Positions 1-6,420 of a stretch of 8,426 nucleotides of DNA are shown here, piece by piece. The stretch is from NCBI GenBank assembly GCA_002700865.1, contig PAFB01000016.1, forward strand, positions 1 through 8,426, in the 5' to 3' direction. The DNA is from Rhodospirillaceae bacterium. Its GTDB lineage: Bacteria; Pseudomonadota; Alphaproteobacteria; UBA7985. The notes beneath the pieces were generated by a model. The model saw only the letters and a list, made by a program, of their open reading frames with translations. It made no database searches and was not told the DNA's origin. The translations under genes and the position numbers were made by a program. Numbering within the stretch: position 1 is the first letter of the stretch; each line of letters starts with the position of its first letter.

Positions 1-183
1 GAACAATTGTAATCAAATCTTAACCCTTGAACATGGATGCATTAAAGACGAGGGCTCGGCGGAGAGTATGTTAGCGTCATATTGAAACTAGGTGGTCTAC
101 TCAAAATATTGGAACAAAGATTTTTAGGCCTAGAGATACCCCGTACGAAACAATATAGTTTCCTTCGGAAAGGCGATCCAATT

Positions 184-909
184 ATGAGTGCCCTGAATCA
201 GTTGCTAGACGATCTCAATACGTATGAATTGGAAATCTGCCGCAAAGCTGCGCCGATTTATCAGGAAATTATAGACCTGTATGAGGATAGAAAACGCGCT
301 GGCGATCAATCTCATTTAGATTTTGGCATCGGAGTGGCCAATTCTCGCGGCAAGCTTGGCAAAGATGGTTCAGCGCACCCAAGCGCACCATCCAAGTACG
401 TTCGCTGGCCCAAAAAACACGTATCAAAAAATATAAAATATGTTCTTGAAATGCAGATGCTGGCAGGGGCGAAGGTTTACGAGCTTGGTGTTGGACCTGG
501 ATATTTGTTTACCTTGCTTGAAAAAGCGCTCGGGTGCCAGATGTATGGATGCGATATTAATCTGGAGGCGATGGAAGTATACCGAAGAACCCGCAAGGTG
601 CTCAACATTACTTCACGTGTGGTCGAGCATCGAGTAACCAGCGGAAAAGATTTAGGGATCTTGCTAGGAACTGAGGCTGTTATTGCCTTTTGGACGGTCT
701 TTAACAAACAATGGTCGGTTGCTGATCACAAGTGGTTCATTGAAGAATGTGCCAGAAACCTTGTTGGGCAGCGGCTTTTATTTTTGCGATTCAATAATGA
801 GGGATTTACCGACAACGCTGGCGTGATGGAGTTTTATGACCAATGTTCCTCGCAACCGTTACCGGAAGATGCCAATTTCCGTCGCGTTTGTCTGTCGGAT
901 TTCGATTAG
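184..909 (+). CDS. Class I SAM-dependent methyltransferase-like protein
   Basis: Probably transfers a methyl group from S-adenosylmethionine; the substrate is unknown. Seen: a glycine-rich SAM-binding motif I (ELGVGPG, residues about 100-106 from this start) after a hydrophobic strand, and an acidic residue at the end of the next strand (CDIN, D124), the usual ribose-contacting position in Rossmann methyltransferases. The N-terminal ~95 residues are helical and charged and not recognised. No signal peptide or membrane segment. At 241 aa it is a normal size for the fold. Start: ATG 184 has GGAAAGG at 167-173, 10 bases upstream; the frame also allows TTG 82 (275 aa), which has only a distant SD-like GGAGAG. 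It lies 10 bases before the sulfotransferase gene, so the two are probably co-transcribed. Base composition is AT-rich (about 38% GC at 421-480), unlike the rml core, suggesting separate acquisition. Fold call fairly sure; substrate unassigned. Confidence 0.7.
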   Translation: MSALNQLLDDLNTYELEICRKAAPIYQEIIDLYEDRKRAGDQSHLDFGIGVANSRGKLGKDGSAHPSAPSKYVRWPKKHVSKNIKYVLEMQMLAGAKVYELGVGPGYLFTLLEKALGCQMYGCDINLEAMEVYRRTRKVLNITSRVVEHRVTSGKDLGILLGTEAVIAFWTVFNKQWSVADHKWFIEECARNLVGQRLLFLRFNNEGFTDNAGVMEFYDQCSSQPLPEDANFRRVCLSDFD

Positions 910-919
910 TTAAGACACA

Positions 920-1723
920 GTGGAACAAATTTCTCCCATCGTGAAGTGTATTGTCTGCGGCTTGAAACAGGGTGGCACAAGTTTCCTATCGTCCATCGTT
1001 TCGGCCCACAGCAGCCTCGCAACGCGGTTTGAGTGTGGTGTTTTGCAAGCGAAAGGGCCGAGCGACATTTTGTCTATTAGGTCCAAAGTTCAAGACAACA
1101 TGATCAAGAGCTGGAAAGTGTCCCATGAAACTCTGGTCAGAATGGCAGACCAAGCCAGTTTTGTGGACGCTTATGGGGTGTTGCGCGCCGAGGCTCCAGA
1201 TGTCAGCGAAACGGCATTGCTCATCGATAAATTCCCAGACTACTGCCTGATCATGGACCAGCTTTTGGCGCGCTTTGATGTACCGATCCTTTTCATTTCT
1301 CGCGACCCGCGGGCCATAATTTGGTCGAGGCATCAACGCTATTTTTGGCGGGCTGGCCTGAAAGACCAAGTTTCACCCTGTAATTCGCTATCGGATGTCA
1401 AAATAGACGTGGATCGGGTTTTAACTGAAATTACACGCCGCCAGCGAATGGCTCTTCAGGCACATGCGAGATACCCAGACCGTGTTCTAATTCTGACCCT
1501 CGAGGATCTCATCACCGATACGGAAACCCAAAGACGGCAGATTTTTGATTTCCTCGGTTTAGAGGTTCCATCTGAGCTCATGGGCGACACGAGGATACAG
1601 CCAGATAAAGTTCGAAGGAAAGTGGATCGCTCTGCTTTGGATCAGTACGCAAAGCATATGAGTGATGAAGTGCAAATGCACATATTGGAAAGATTCAGTC
1701 AGAAGCTTAGAACAATCGACTAA
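920..1723 (+). CDS. Sulfotransferase family protein
   Basis: Predicted to transfer sulfate from PAPS to an acceptor, perhaps a glycan given the rml operon beside it. Seen: an N-terminal 5'-phosphosulfate-binding loop following a short strand (GLKQGGTSFLS, residues 14-24), and a 3'-phosphate-binding segment SRDPRAIIWSR where R128 and S136 keep the R-x7-S spacing of sulfotransferases. The C-terminal part has the family's usual 'LEDLITD ... FDFLGLE' pattern before the end. No membrane segment, so cytoplasmic. 267 aa is normal for bacterial members. Oddity: in the loop the position usually held by Lys or Arg (PKSGTT/PRSGTT) aligns with Gln17, with Lys16 one residue earlier. Start: GTG 920, bounded by an in-frame stop at 911-913; GTG 941 is an alternative, and neither has a clear SD, so translation may be coupled to the methyltransferase gene 10 bases upstream. 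Confidence 0.82.
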   Translation: MEQISPIVKCIVCGLKQGGTSFLSSIVSAHSSLATRFECGVLQAKGPSDILSIRSKVQDNMIKSWKVSHETLVRMADQASFVDAYGVLRAEAPDVSETALLIDKFPDYCLIMDQLLARFDVPILFISRDPRAIIWSRHQRYFWRAGLKDQVSPCNSLSDVKIDVDRVLTEITRRQRMALQAHARYPDRVLILTLEDLITDTETQRRQIFDFLGLEVPSELMGDTRIQPDKVRRKVDRSALDQYAKHMSDEVQMHILERFSQKLRTID

Positions 1724-1833
1724 TCACAAATCCCGGTAAGGTGGGGCGAACCGACCCCTTGTCTTGGTATTTGGAAACGACTGAGCAGAATGTCTGGGAA
1801 TAAATTGCCCATAAGCGGAAGAAGACATTTCAC

Positions 1834-2706
1834 CTATTGAAGGAGTGAAACCAAGTGGGCTCCGTAGGTTCCTTTTTCAAATTTTTTAGCGCGAACTTCC
1901 AGTTCCGAGGAACTAATCCAACCGGCTTGAAAAGCGATCTCGTCTGGTGAGCCAATCTGTTGGCCTTGCCGCTCAATCAAGGTTCTCACAAAATTTCCTG
2001 CGTCGAGCAGGCTTGTATGTGTGCCAGTGTCGAGCCAGGCGTAGCCTCGCCCCATTCTTTGGACGTTGAGTATCCCATCCTGCAGGTAGCTTTCTAACAG
2101 TGCTGTTATCTCCAATTCGCCACGAGCCGAGGGGGACACCGCGCGAGCCCGCTCAGGCGCGGTGCTGTCGACAAAATATAGCCCGGTCACAGCGTAGTTC
2201 GAGGGTGGCACGAGCGGCTTTTCGATGATGCCATTGACCGTGCCGCTCGTGTCAAAGTCCACCACGCCATACCGCTCAGGGTCAGAGACACGATAGCCAA
2301 ACACTGTGGCACCTGTGGTGGTGTTGCTTGCCTCTTTCAAAAGCTCCGGCAGCCCTTGACCGAAGAAGATATTATCGCCCAGTATCATTGCCGCGGGCGC
2401 GCCTGCCATAAAGTCTTCTGCTAAAATAAAGGCCTGCGCCAGCCCATCCGGACTTGGCTGCACCTCATACTGAATCGATATGCCCCATTGACTGCCATCG
2501 CCTAGTGAGCGGATGAACTGCTCCTGATCATTTGGCGTCGTAATGATCATTATATCACGAATGCCTGTCACCATTAGCACCGTTAGTGGGTAATAGATCA
2601 TCGGTTTGTCGTAGATCGGCAACAGCTGTTTGGAGACACTCATGGTGATCGGGTAAAGCCGCGTGCCTAAGCCACCGGCTAGAATGATGCCTTTGCGATT
2701 TTTCAT
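1834..2706 (-). CDS. rmlA: Glucose-1-phosphate thymidylyltransferase (dTDP-glucose pyrophosphorylase)
   Basis: Catalyses dTTP + glucose-1-phosphate to dTDP-glucose + PPi, the first step of dTDP-L-rhamnose synthesis, in the cytoplasm. Seen: N-terminal nucleotide-binding signature KGIILAGGLGTRLYPIT, then SKQLLPIYDKPMIYYP with the catalytic-site lysine; LGDN (metal/sugar nucleotide Asp); IIEKP; the PSARGELEIT segment; and AWLDTGT with the second metal Asp. 290 aa is full length for the short RmlA class. The ATG overlaps the rmlD stop (ATGA at 2703-2706) and has AGGGG at 2714-2718, 7 bases upstream, inside rmlD. It is the last gene of the operon, tail to tail with the sulfotransferase gene 110 bases away. 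Its GC is clearly lower than that of rmlB/rmlD (about 43% at 2521-2580). Confidence 0.97.
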   Translation of the reverse strand: MKNRKGIILAGGLGTRLYPITMSVSKQLLPIYDKPMIYYPLTVLMVTGIRDIMIITTPNDQEQFIRSLGDGSQWGISIQYEVQPSPDGLAQAFILAEDFMAGAPAAMILGDNIFFGQGLPELLKEASNTTTGATVFGYRVSDPERYGVVDFDTSGTVNGIIEKPLVPPSNYAVTGLYFVDSTAPERARAVSPSARGELEITALLESYLQDGILNVQRMGRGYAWLDTGTHTSLLDAGNFVRTLIERQGQQIGSPDEIAFQAGWISSSELEVRAKKFEKGTYGAHLVSLLQ

Positions 2707-3557
2707 GTTGATACCCCTAGCTCAATTAAGCATTTCTTCAGGCCTGCTTGCCAATCTGGGCGCGGCAAACCAAAAACGGTGGTTGTTGTGTTGCACTCAA
2801 GGCGGCTGTTCATCGGGCGAACGGCGGGCGTTGGATAGGCACTGGTGGGAATGGCCTGCACGCGGGTTGGCCGGTCTGCTGCCGTAAATATCGCGCGAGC
2901 AAAGCTGCACCAGCTGGCATCGGGCGCGCCGCTAAAGTGATAGGTGCCGGATTTTTCCGGCGCGTCTTGAAGTTGCTGGGCGATGGCAAGGCAGGCGGCG
3001 GCAATGGCGCGCGCGGGCGTGGGGCCGCCGATTTGGTCATCCACAACGGAGAGCTCGTCCCGGGCCTCTGACAGGCGTAACATCGTTTTCACAAAGTTAT
3101 TGCCATGGGCGGAGAAAACCCAAGAGGTTCGCAAAATGGCATAGGTAGCGCCGCCGGCGCGAATGCCCCGTTCACCTGCCAACTTGCTACGGCCATAGGC
3201 GTTTGCTGGGGCTACGGCATCATCTGGCGCCCAAGGGGCATAGCCGGTGCCGGGAAATACGTAATCGGTGGAGATATGCACCAAGGGAATACTGAGTGCG
3301 GCACAGGCCAGAGCCATTTCCGCAGGCGCCGCACCATTGATCGCGGTGGCCAATGGCTCTTCATCCTCGGCCCGGTCAACGGCTGTGAAGGCCGCGGCAT
3401 TGATCACGGCGCGTGGGCGATGGGCGTGGATGGCCGAAGCACAAGCGCCGGGCTGTGCCAGATCGGCCGCATCGCGCCCCAGGGCCAGAACCGGGGCAAG
3501 CTGCTGCAACTCGCGCGCCACCTGGCCCGTGTGGCCAAAGACCAATAGATCGCTCAT
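2703..3557 (-). CDS. rmlD: dTDP-4-dehydrorhamnose reductase
   Basis: Final step: NAD(P)H-dependent reduction of dTDP-4-keto-L-rhamnose to dTDP-L-rhamnose. Short-chain dehydrogenase/reductase fold. Seen: N-terminal dinucleotide-binding GHTGQVA (residues 8-14), NAAAFTAVDRAE, STDYVFPG (96-103), the YxxxK catalytic pair Y121/K125 in YGRSK, and the C-terminal RPMNSRLEC segment typical of RmlD. Length 284 aa is normal. The frame is open a further 20 codons upstream, but ATG 3557 is chosen because it puts the GHTG loop at the N-terminus and forms an ATGA overlap with the rmlB stop (3554-3557). No good SD precedes this start, so translation probably depends on coupling to rmlB. The 3' end overlaps rmlA by 4 bases. 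GC drops sharply in the last ~100 bases towards rmlA. Confidence 0.95.
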   Translation of the reverse strand: MSDLLVFGHTGQVARELQQLAPVLALGRDAADLAQPGACASAIHAHRPRAVINAAAFTAVDRAEDEEPLATAINGAAPAEMALACAALSIPLVHISTDYVFPGTGYAPWAPDDAVAPANAYGRSKLAGERGIRAGGATYAILRTSWVFSAHGNNFVKTMLRLSEARDELSVVDDQIGGPTPARAIAAACLAIAQQLQDAPEKSGTYHFSGAPDASWCSFARAIFTAADRPTRVQAIPTSAYPTPAVRPMNSRLECNTTTTVFGLPRPDWQAGLKKCLIELGVST

Positions 3558-4606
3558 GGCGCGGCGCGGCCCAGCCGCTGGCCCAGGCTCTGGCGGTTCA
3601 CTAGCGGCCGCCACCATGCCTCGTTTTCAAGATACCAGCGCACGGTGCGTTCCAGCCCCCCTTCCACCGTCACGCTGGGGCGCCAGCCCAGCTCAGTGCG
3701 AATGCGCGTCGGGTCGATGGCATAGCGCGCATCATGGCCCGGCCTATCGGTGACAAAAGTGATCAGATCGGCGTATGTGCCGGTTTCCCGCGGGCGCAAA
3801 CGGTCGAGGATGGCGCAGATCGTTTGCACCAGTTGCAGGTTTGTGCGCTCGTTCTCGCCGCCAATGTTATAGCTACGCCCTAGCGCGCCCTTGGTGGCCA
3901 CCAACAGCAGCGCATCGGCGTGATCTTCGACGTAAAGCCAATCGCGGATATTGCTGCCATCGCCGTAAATCGGCAGCGCCTGCCCCGCCAGCGCGTTCAG
4001 AATAACCACCGGGATCAACTTTTCAGGAAAGTGGTAGGGCCCGTAATTGTTCGAACAATTGCTCAGCACCACGGGCAGGCCATAGGTTTCATGCCAGGCG
4101 CGCACCAGATGGTCTGACGCGGCTTTCGAGGCGGAATAGGGGCTGCGCGGGTCGTATGCCGTAGCCTCGGTGAACCGCACGGCCGGGTCAACGGGCAGCG
4201 AGCCAAACACCTCGTCCGTCGAGACGTGATGAAAGCGAAACCCATCCGGCCGCCCCGCCGCCTGCCAATATTTGCGCGCGGCCTCCAGCATGTTGAACGT
4301 GCCGGTGATATTGGTGTCGATAAAATCAGCAGGCCCATCGATCGAGCGGTCGACATGGGATTCGGCCGCCAAATGCAGCACGATCTCAGGCCGGTGAGTG
4401 GCAAAGGCCGCGTCCAGCGCCGCGCGGTCGCGGATATCGGTCTGCACGAAGGTATAGAGCGGGCTGTCTGCCACTGATGCTACATTGGTCAGATTGGCAG
4501 CATAGGTCAGCGCATCCAGGTTTGCCACCTGATGCCCGCGCGCCACCGCCAACCGCACCACGGCCGAGCCGATAAACCCAGCCCCACCTGTGATCAGTAG
4601 CTTCAT
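3554..4606 (-). CDS. rmlB: dTDP-glucose 4,6-dehydratase
   Basis: Converts dTDP-D-glucose to dTDP-4-keto-6-deoxy-D-glucose with bound NAD+, second step of dTDP-rhamnose synthesis. Seen: GGAGFIG NAD loop (residues 7-13), HLAAESHVDRSI (78-89), the catalytic T130-D131-E132 in STDEVFG, Y157/K161 in YSASK, the conserved SNCSNNYGP block, and INIRDW-type 'GSNIRDWLYVEDH'. 350 aa is full length. ATG 4606 begins with the Rossmann strand and lies three bases after the rmlC stop, so it is translated right behind rmlC. GC is high (sampled line 4141-4200 about 73%), matching rmlC and most of rmlD but not rmlA. A 16-base palindrome at 4045-4060 falls in the codons for the SNCSNN block. Confidence 0.97.
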   Translation of the reverse strand: MKLLITGGAGFIGSAVVRLAVARGHQVANLDALTYAANLTNVASVADSPLYTFVQTDIRDRAALDAAFATHRPEIVLHLAAESHVDRSIDGPADFIDTNITGTFNMLEAARKYWQAAGRPDGFRFHHVSTDEVFGSLPVDPAVRFTEATAYDPRSPYSASKAASDHLVRAWHETYGLPVVLSNCSNNYGPYHFPEKLIPVVILNALAGQALPIYGDGSNIRDWLYVEDHADALLLVATKGALGRSYNIGGENERTNLQLVQTICAILDRLRPRETGTYADLITFVTDRPGHDARYAIDPTRIRTELGWRPSVTVEGGLERTVRWYLENEAWWRPLVNRQSLGQRLGRAAP

Positions 4607-4609
4607 CTC

Positions 4610-5176
4610 TCATCCATCAAAGGTGAATTGGCTGTTAAAGTCGGCCAGCAGCGGAGCGGCCGCGTCTTTCTCGCTCAGCACCGGCGCGCCGGTCAAAGGC
4701 CAAGCGATGCCAATATCCGGGTCATCCCAACGCAGCGCGCCCTCGGTTTCCGGAGCGTAATAATCACTACACTTGTAAATGATCTCGCTGTCGGGCTCGA
4801 GCGTTGCAAAACCATGGGCAAACCCGGCGGGTATATACAGCTGCGCCCCGTTTTCTGCACTCAAGGTGTAGCCCGCCCAGTGCCCATAGGTGGGGCTTCC
4901 CCGCCGAATATCTACGGCCACATCAAAAATGGCGCCTCGCCCACAGCGAACCAGCTTGGCCTGCGCGTGAGGAGGAGCCTGAAAATGCAAGCCCCGCACT
5001 GTGCCTAAGGCCGCCGACAGCGAGTGGTTGTCCTGCACAAAGGTGACATCAATGCCCAGGGCGGCGCAGGTGCGCTGGCTGTAGGTTTCGGCGAAAAAGC
5101 CGCGATGATCGCCAAACCGGCGCGGCGTCAGAAGGTGCAATCCGAGCAAGGAAGGAGTGACTCTATCCATCGGCAT
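4610..5176 (-). CDS. rmlC: dTDP-4-dehydrorhamnose 3,5-epimerase
   Basis: Epimerises C3 and C5 of dTDP-4-keto-6-deoxyglucose, third step of the pathway. Cupin fold. Seen: DHRGFFAETYS (23-33), VQDNHS (47-52), RGLHFQ with catalytic H64, substrate-contacting K74, GAIFDVAVDIRRGSPTYG-type core (81-98), YIPAGFAHGF (114-123), and YKCSDYYAPETEGALRWDDP. 188 aa is the usual length. First gene of the rml operon; three bases separate it from rmlB. Start: ATG 5176 or ATG 5170 (third codon). The purine-rich GAAAGAAG abuts 5176 and is better spaced for 5170, so the real protein may be two residues shorter. Only 6 bases separate the 5176 start from the stop codon of the glycosyltransferase remnant upstream, so rmlC was probably once downstream of an intact gene in the same transcript. 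Confidence 0.96.
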   Translation of the reverse strand: MPMDRVTPSLLGLHLLTPRRFGDHRGFFAETYSQRTCAALGIDVTFVQDNHSLSAALGTVRGLHFQAPPHAQAKLVRCGRGAIFDVAVDIRRGSPTYGHWAGYTLSAENGAQLYIPAGFAHGFATLEPDSEIIYKCSDYYAPETEGALRWDDPDIGIAWPLTGAPVLSEKDAAAPLLADFNSQFTFDG

Positions 5177-5182
5177 CTTCTT

Positions 5183-5437
5183 TCAGATCGTTTCGCCATT
5201 GAGGCAGGCGTCCCGCAAGAGCATGGACTCGTACTGCCCGAGTACAGATGGAGCATTAAGCCCGGCCTGAAAACGAGCAACCGACTGAGTTCGCGGCCCG
5301 GTGACCACTGCGGCATAGCGGTCAGGCTCAATTCGGTAGGCCAACAGCAGGCGTGGATCGACACCATAGGCAATGGTGGTGATCTTGCGGCGAGGCGCGC
5401 GGGTGGCCTGAAGCACTGGTTCACCTTTGTCGTTGGT
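5183..5437 (-). pseudogene. Remnant of a group 1 (DUF1972-type) glycosyltransferase
   Basis: A minus-strand open stretch of 84 codons between a TAA (5438-5440) and a TGA (5183-5185). It contains APRRKITTIAYGVDP followed by LLLAYRIEPDRYAAVV. This resembles the linker between the two Rossmann domains of rhamnosyltransferases of the DUF1972/GT1 type, where a 'KIxxIxYGxD' strand is followed by 'LLxxYGLEPxxYxLVIARPEPENS'. The expected EPENS segment is scrambled (GPRTQSV). The end, VLGQYESMLL..., could be either the 'VVLGxYE' strand or the C-terminal 'QYExLL' helix of such enzymes. Intact members have around 370-400 residues, so this is a truncated, internally deleted fragment with no usable active site. 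It reads in the operon direction and its stop sits 6 bases before rmlC, suggesting a former rhamnosyltransferase co-transcribed with rmlCBDA. The assignment is by recalled family pattern only; degeneracy makes it moderate. Confidence 0.5.
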
Positions 5438-5573
5438 TTATCGAGAGGGGCCCTAATGGGTCATTTCGACCGTTTCCTTCAGCTTGGTCTGAGAATACCA
5501 AAGCTGCAGCAGACGGTGCAAGAGGTTTTGATTACACCTAAAGTGAGGCCATCAAATCCGACAAGTGGACTAA

Positions 5574-5603
5574 ATTATGGGATAAGAAAATTTATCAATG
5601 CAA
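5574..5603 (-). promoter_or_regulatory. Weak candidate sigma70 promoter for the rml transcript
   Basis: Read on the minus strand: TTGCAT (5603-5598), an 18-base spacer, then CATAAT (5579-5574). The -10 is 5/6 to TATAAT; the -35 matches only its first three bases. It lies in the most AT-rich part of the region upstream of the glycosyltransferase remnant and rmlC and points towards them. A short inverted repeat (GATAA-n6-TTATC, 5581-5596) sits in the spacer. Position and base composition are the main support; other AT-rich hexamers nearby could serve as well. Confidence 0.22.
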
Positions 5604-5840
5604 ATTTTGTATATTTAAAATAAGTTGGATTGAGATAGTTGCACAGAGGAAGGGATTTGCCATCAAAGGTACGACATCCCATTGAGTCCATTTTTTTCAC
5701 GTGGTTAGCCGGTACTGGCTCATGCGGGAAGAGGTACGGAAAGGCAGCGGCTTCACCCATACTCGAAAATAATTAACGCACATCCACTGTGTGCAAACGG
5801 TCAAATCTCAGAAAATACCAACAGTTCGAAAGCCAAATGA

Positions 5841-5847
5841 AAGGAAG
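5841..5847 (+). promoter_or_regulatory. Ribosome binding site deciding the DUF805 start
   Basis: AAGGAAG lies 7 bases before ATG 5855. It selects that codon over upstream in-frame candidates (5789, 5837), which would add residues not found in the family's usual N-terminus. Confidence 0.65.
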
Positions 5848-5854
5848 TTTTACA

Positions 5855-6217
5855 ATGTTTACAGCCTTCAAAAACTATTTTGACTTTACGGGTCGTGCTA
5901 ACCGCAATGAATACTGGATGTACACTCTGCTCGTAATTATCGTTAATGTCGGACTGCAGGTGTTGATACCGATTTTTGCCTCAATAAGTGCGGCAATCAG
6001 TTTTCTTCCGGCCGCAGCGTTGGTTCTGTTCGCACTGTTTACTGTGATTCCATCATTCTCGGTCTCCTTTCGACGCCTGCATGACACCGGCAGGTCTGCT
6101 TGGTGGCTGCTGCTGCTAGTGATCCCACTGATTGGTGCGCTTGTGCTGATCTTTTGGTTCGCTATGCCGGGTGAAGAGGGTGAAAACAAATATGGTGCGC
6201 GTCCCGAAGCAAATTAG
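5855..6217 (+). CDS. DUF805 family inner-membrane protein
   Basis: A small integral membrane protein of the DUF805 (YhaH/YhaI-like) family, whose molecular function is not established. Seen over 120 residues: the family N-terminus FKNYFDFTGRANRNEYW (about 5-21), a first hydrophobic stretch about 23-43, a second about 46-68, the signature RRLHDTGRS (73-81) on a short loop, a third hydrophobic segment WWLLLLVIPLIGALVLIFWF (83-102), and the charged tail PGEEGENKYG (105-114) common to the family. Full length. The start at 5855 is set by the AAGGAAG site. No functional tie to the rml operon or the hydrolase downstream is visible; about 200 bases and a candidate promoter separate it from the latter. 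Confidence 0.92.
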   Translation: MFTAFKNYFDFTGRANRNEYWMYTLLVIIVNVGLQVLIPIFASISAAISFLPAAALVLFALFTVIPSFSVSFRRLHDTGRSAWWLLLLVIPLIGALVLIFWFAMPGEEGENKYGARPEAN

Positions 6218-6219
6218 TT

Positions 6220-6281
6220 ATGAGCGCAGCCACAGACCACACGTAGTTCGCGGAACGACGGAAGCAGCAGATAGCGCTCAT
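6220..6281. repeat. Inverted repeat after the DUF805 gene
   Basis: ATGAGCGC (6220-6227) and GCGCTCAT (6274-6281) are exact 8-base inverted copies with a 46-base loop, starting three bases after the DUF805 stop. There is no following T-run, so it is not a standard intrinsic terminator. It may be coincidental. Confidence 0.25.
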
Positions 6282-6357
6282 CTACCTCGTCTGCAGGAGC
6301 CGTACTGGAAGGACGCTGGCCACAAGATTTCAGCTCAATTGCCCTTAGTATTTTAAC

Positions 6358-6385
6358 TCGACAGTTCGAATCTTTATCTTATAGT
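6358..6385 (+). promoter_or_regulatory. Candidate sigma70 promoter of the MBL-fold hydrolase gene
   Basis: TCGACA (6358-6363), a 16-base spacer, TATAGT (6380-6385). Each hexamer is 5/6 to consensus, and the implied start near 6392 gives a leader of about 30 bases that includes the GGAGG site. The surrounding sequence becomes AT-rich only here. Supports independent transcription of the hydrolase. Confidence 0.42.
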
Positions 6386-6408
6386 TTTGGTGATTCAGAA
6401 CTTATTTT

Positions 6409-6413
6409 GGAGG
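6409..6413 (+). promoter_or_regulatory. Strong Shine-Dalgarno site of the MBL-fold hydrolase
   Basis: GGAGG, 7 bases before ATG 6421. It is the best SD in the window among intact genes and fixes the start. Confidence 0.75.
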
Positions 6414-6420
6414 ATAAGTA

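Larger units (their letters stand above)
5438..5854. other. Intergenic region, no recognised gene
   Basis: About 420 bases with no recognisable gene on either strand. The part 5571-5640 is strongly AT-rich. A 55-codon plus-strand frame starts at ATG 5456 with a purine-rich stretch (5442-5449) just upstream and ends at 5623; its sequence (beginning MGHFDRFLQLGLRI) is not recognised. A 61-codon minus-strand frame (5575-5760) is also unrecognised. Neither has family signatures. The region probably holds the upstream control region of the minus-strand rml transcript and the leader of the DUF805 gene, perhaps with further eroded sequence from whatever rearrangement shortened the glycosyltransferase. 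Confidence 0.4.

Noticed and set aside
1735..1765. GGGG-n8-CCCC possible terminator between the convergent sulfotransferase and rmlA genes
   Set aside because: Only 4 bp of clean stem and no T-run on either strand; too weak to annotate.
3105..3753. Plus-strand open frames of 147 and 161 codons
   Set aside because: Antisense to rmlD/rmlB in GC-rich sequence; low-complexity Arg/Ala/Gly-rich products typical of shadow frames.
4045..4060. Perfect 16-base palindrome AATTGTTCGAACAATT inside rmlB
   Set aside because: It encodes the strongly conserved SNCSNN block of RmlB, so protein constraint explains it; no reason to call an operator within the coding region.
5024..5623. 199-codon plus-strand open frame
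   Set aside because: Most of it lies antisense to rmlC and the glycosyltransferase remnant; the GC-rich overlap keeps the frame open and the product resembles no family. Only its last 55 codons were considered further.
6218..6356. Short frames after the DUF805 stop, including ATG 6220
   Set aside because: The frame from 6220 stops after eight codons, and no frame across this stretch gives a recognisable protein.
5821..6370. Repeated ACAGTTCGAA upstream of both the DUF805 gene (5821-5830) and the hydrolase gene (6361-6370)
   Set aside because: Many chance 10-base repeats are expected in 8.4 kb, the flanks do not match, and the distances to the two genes differ.
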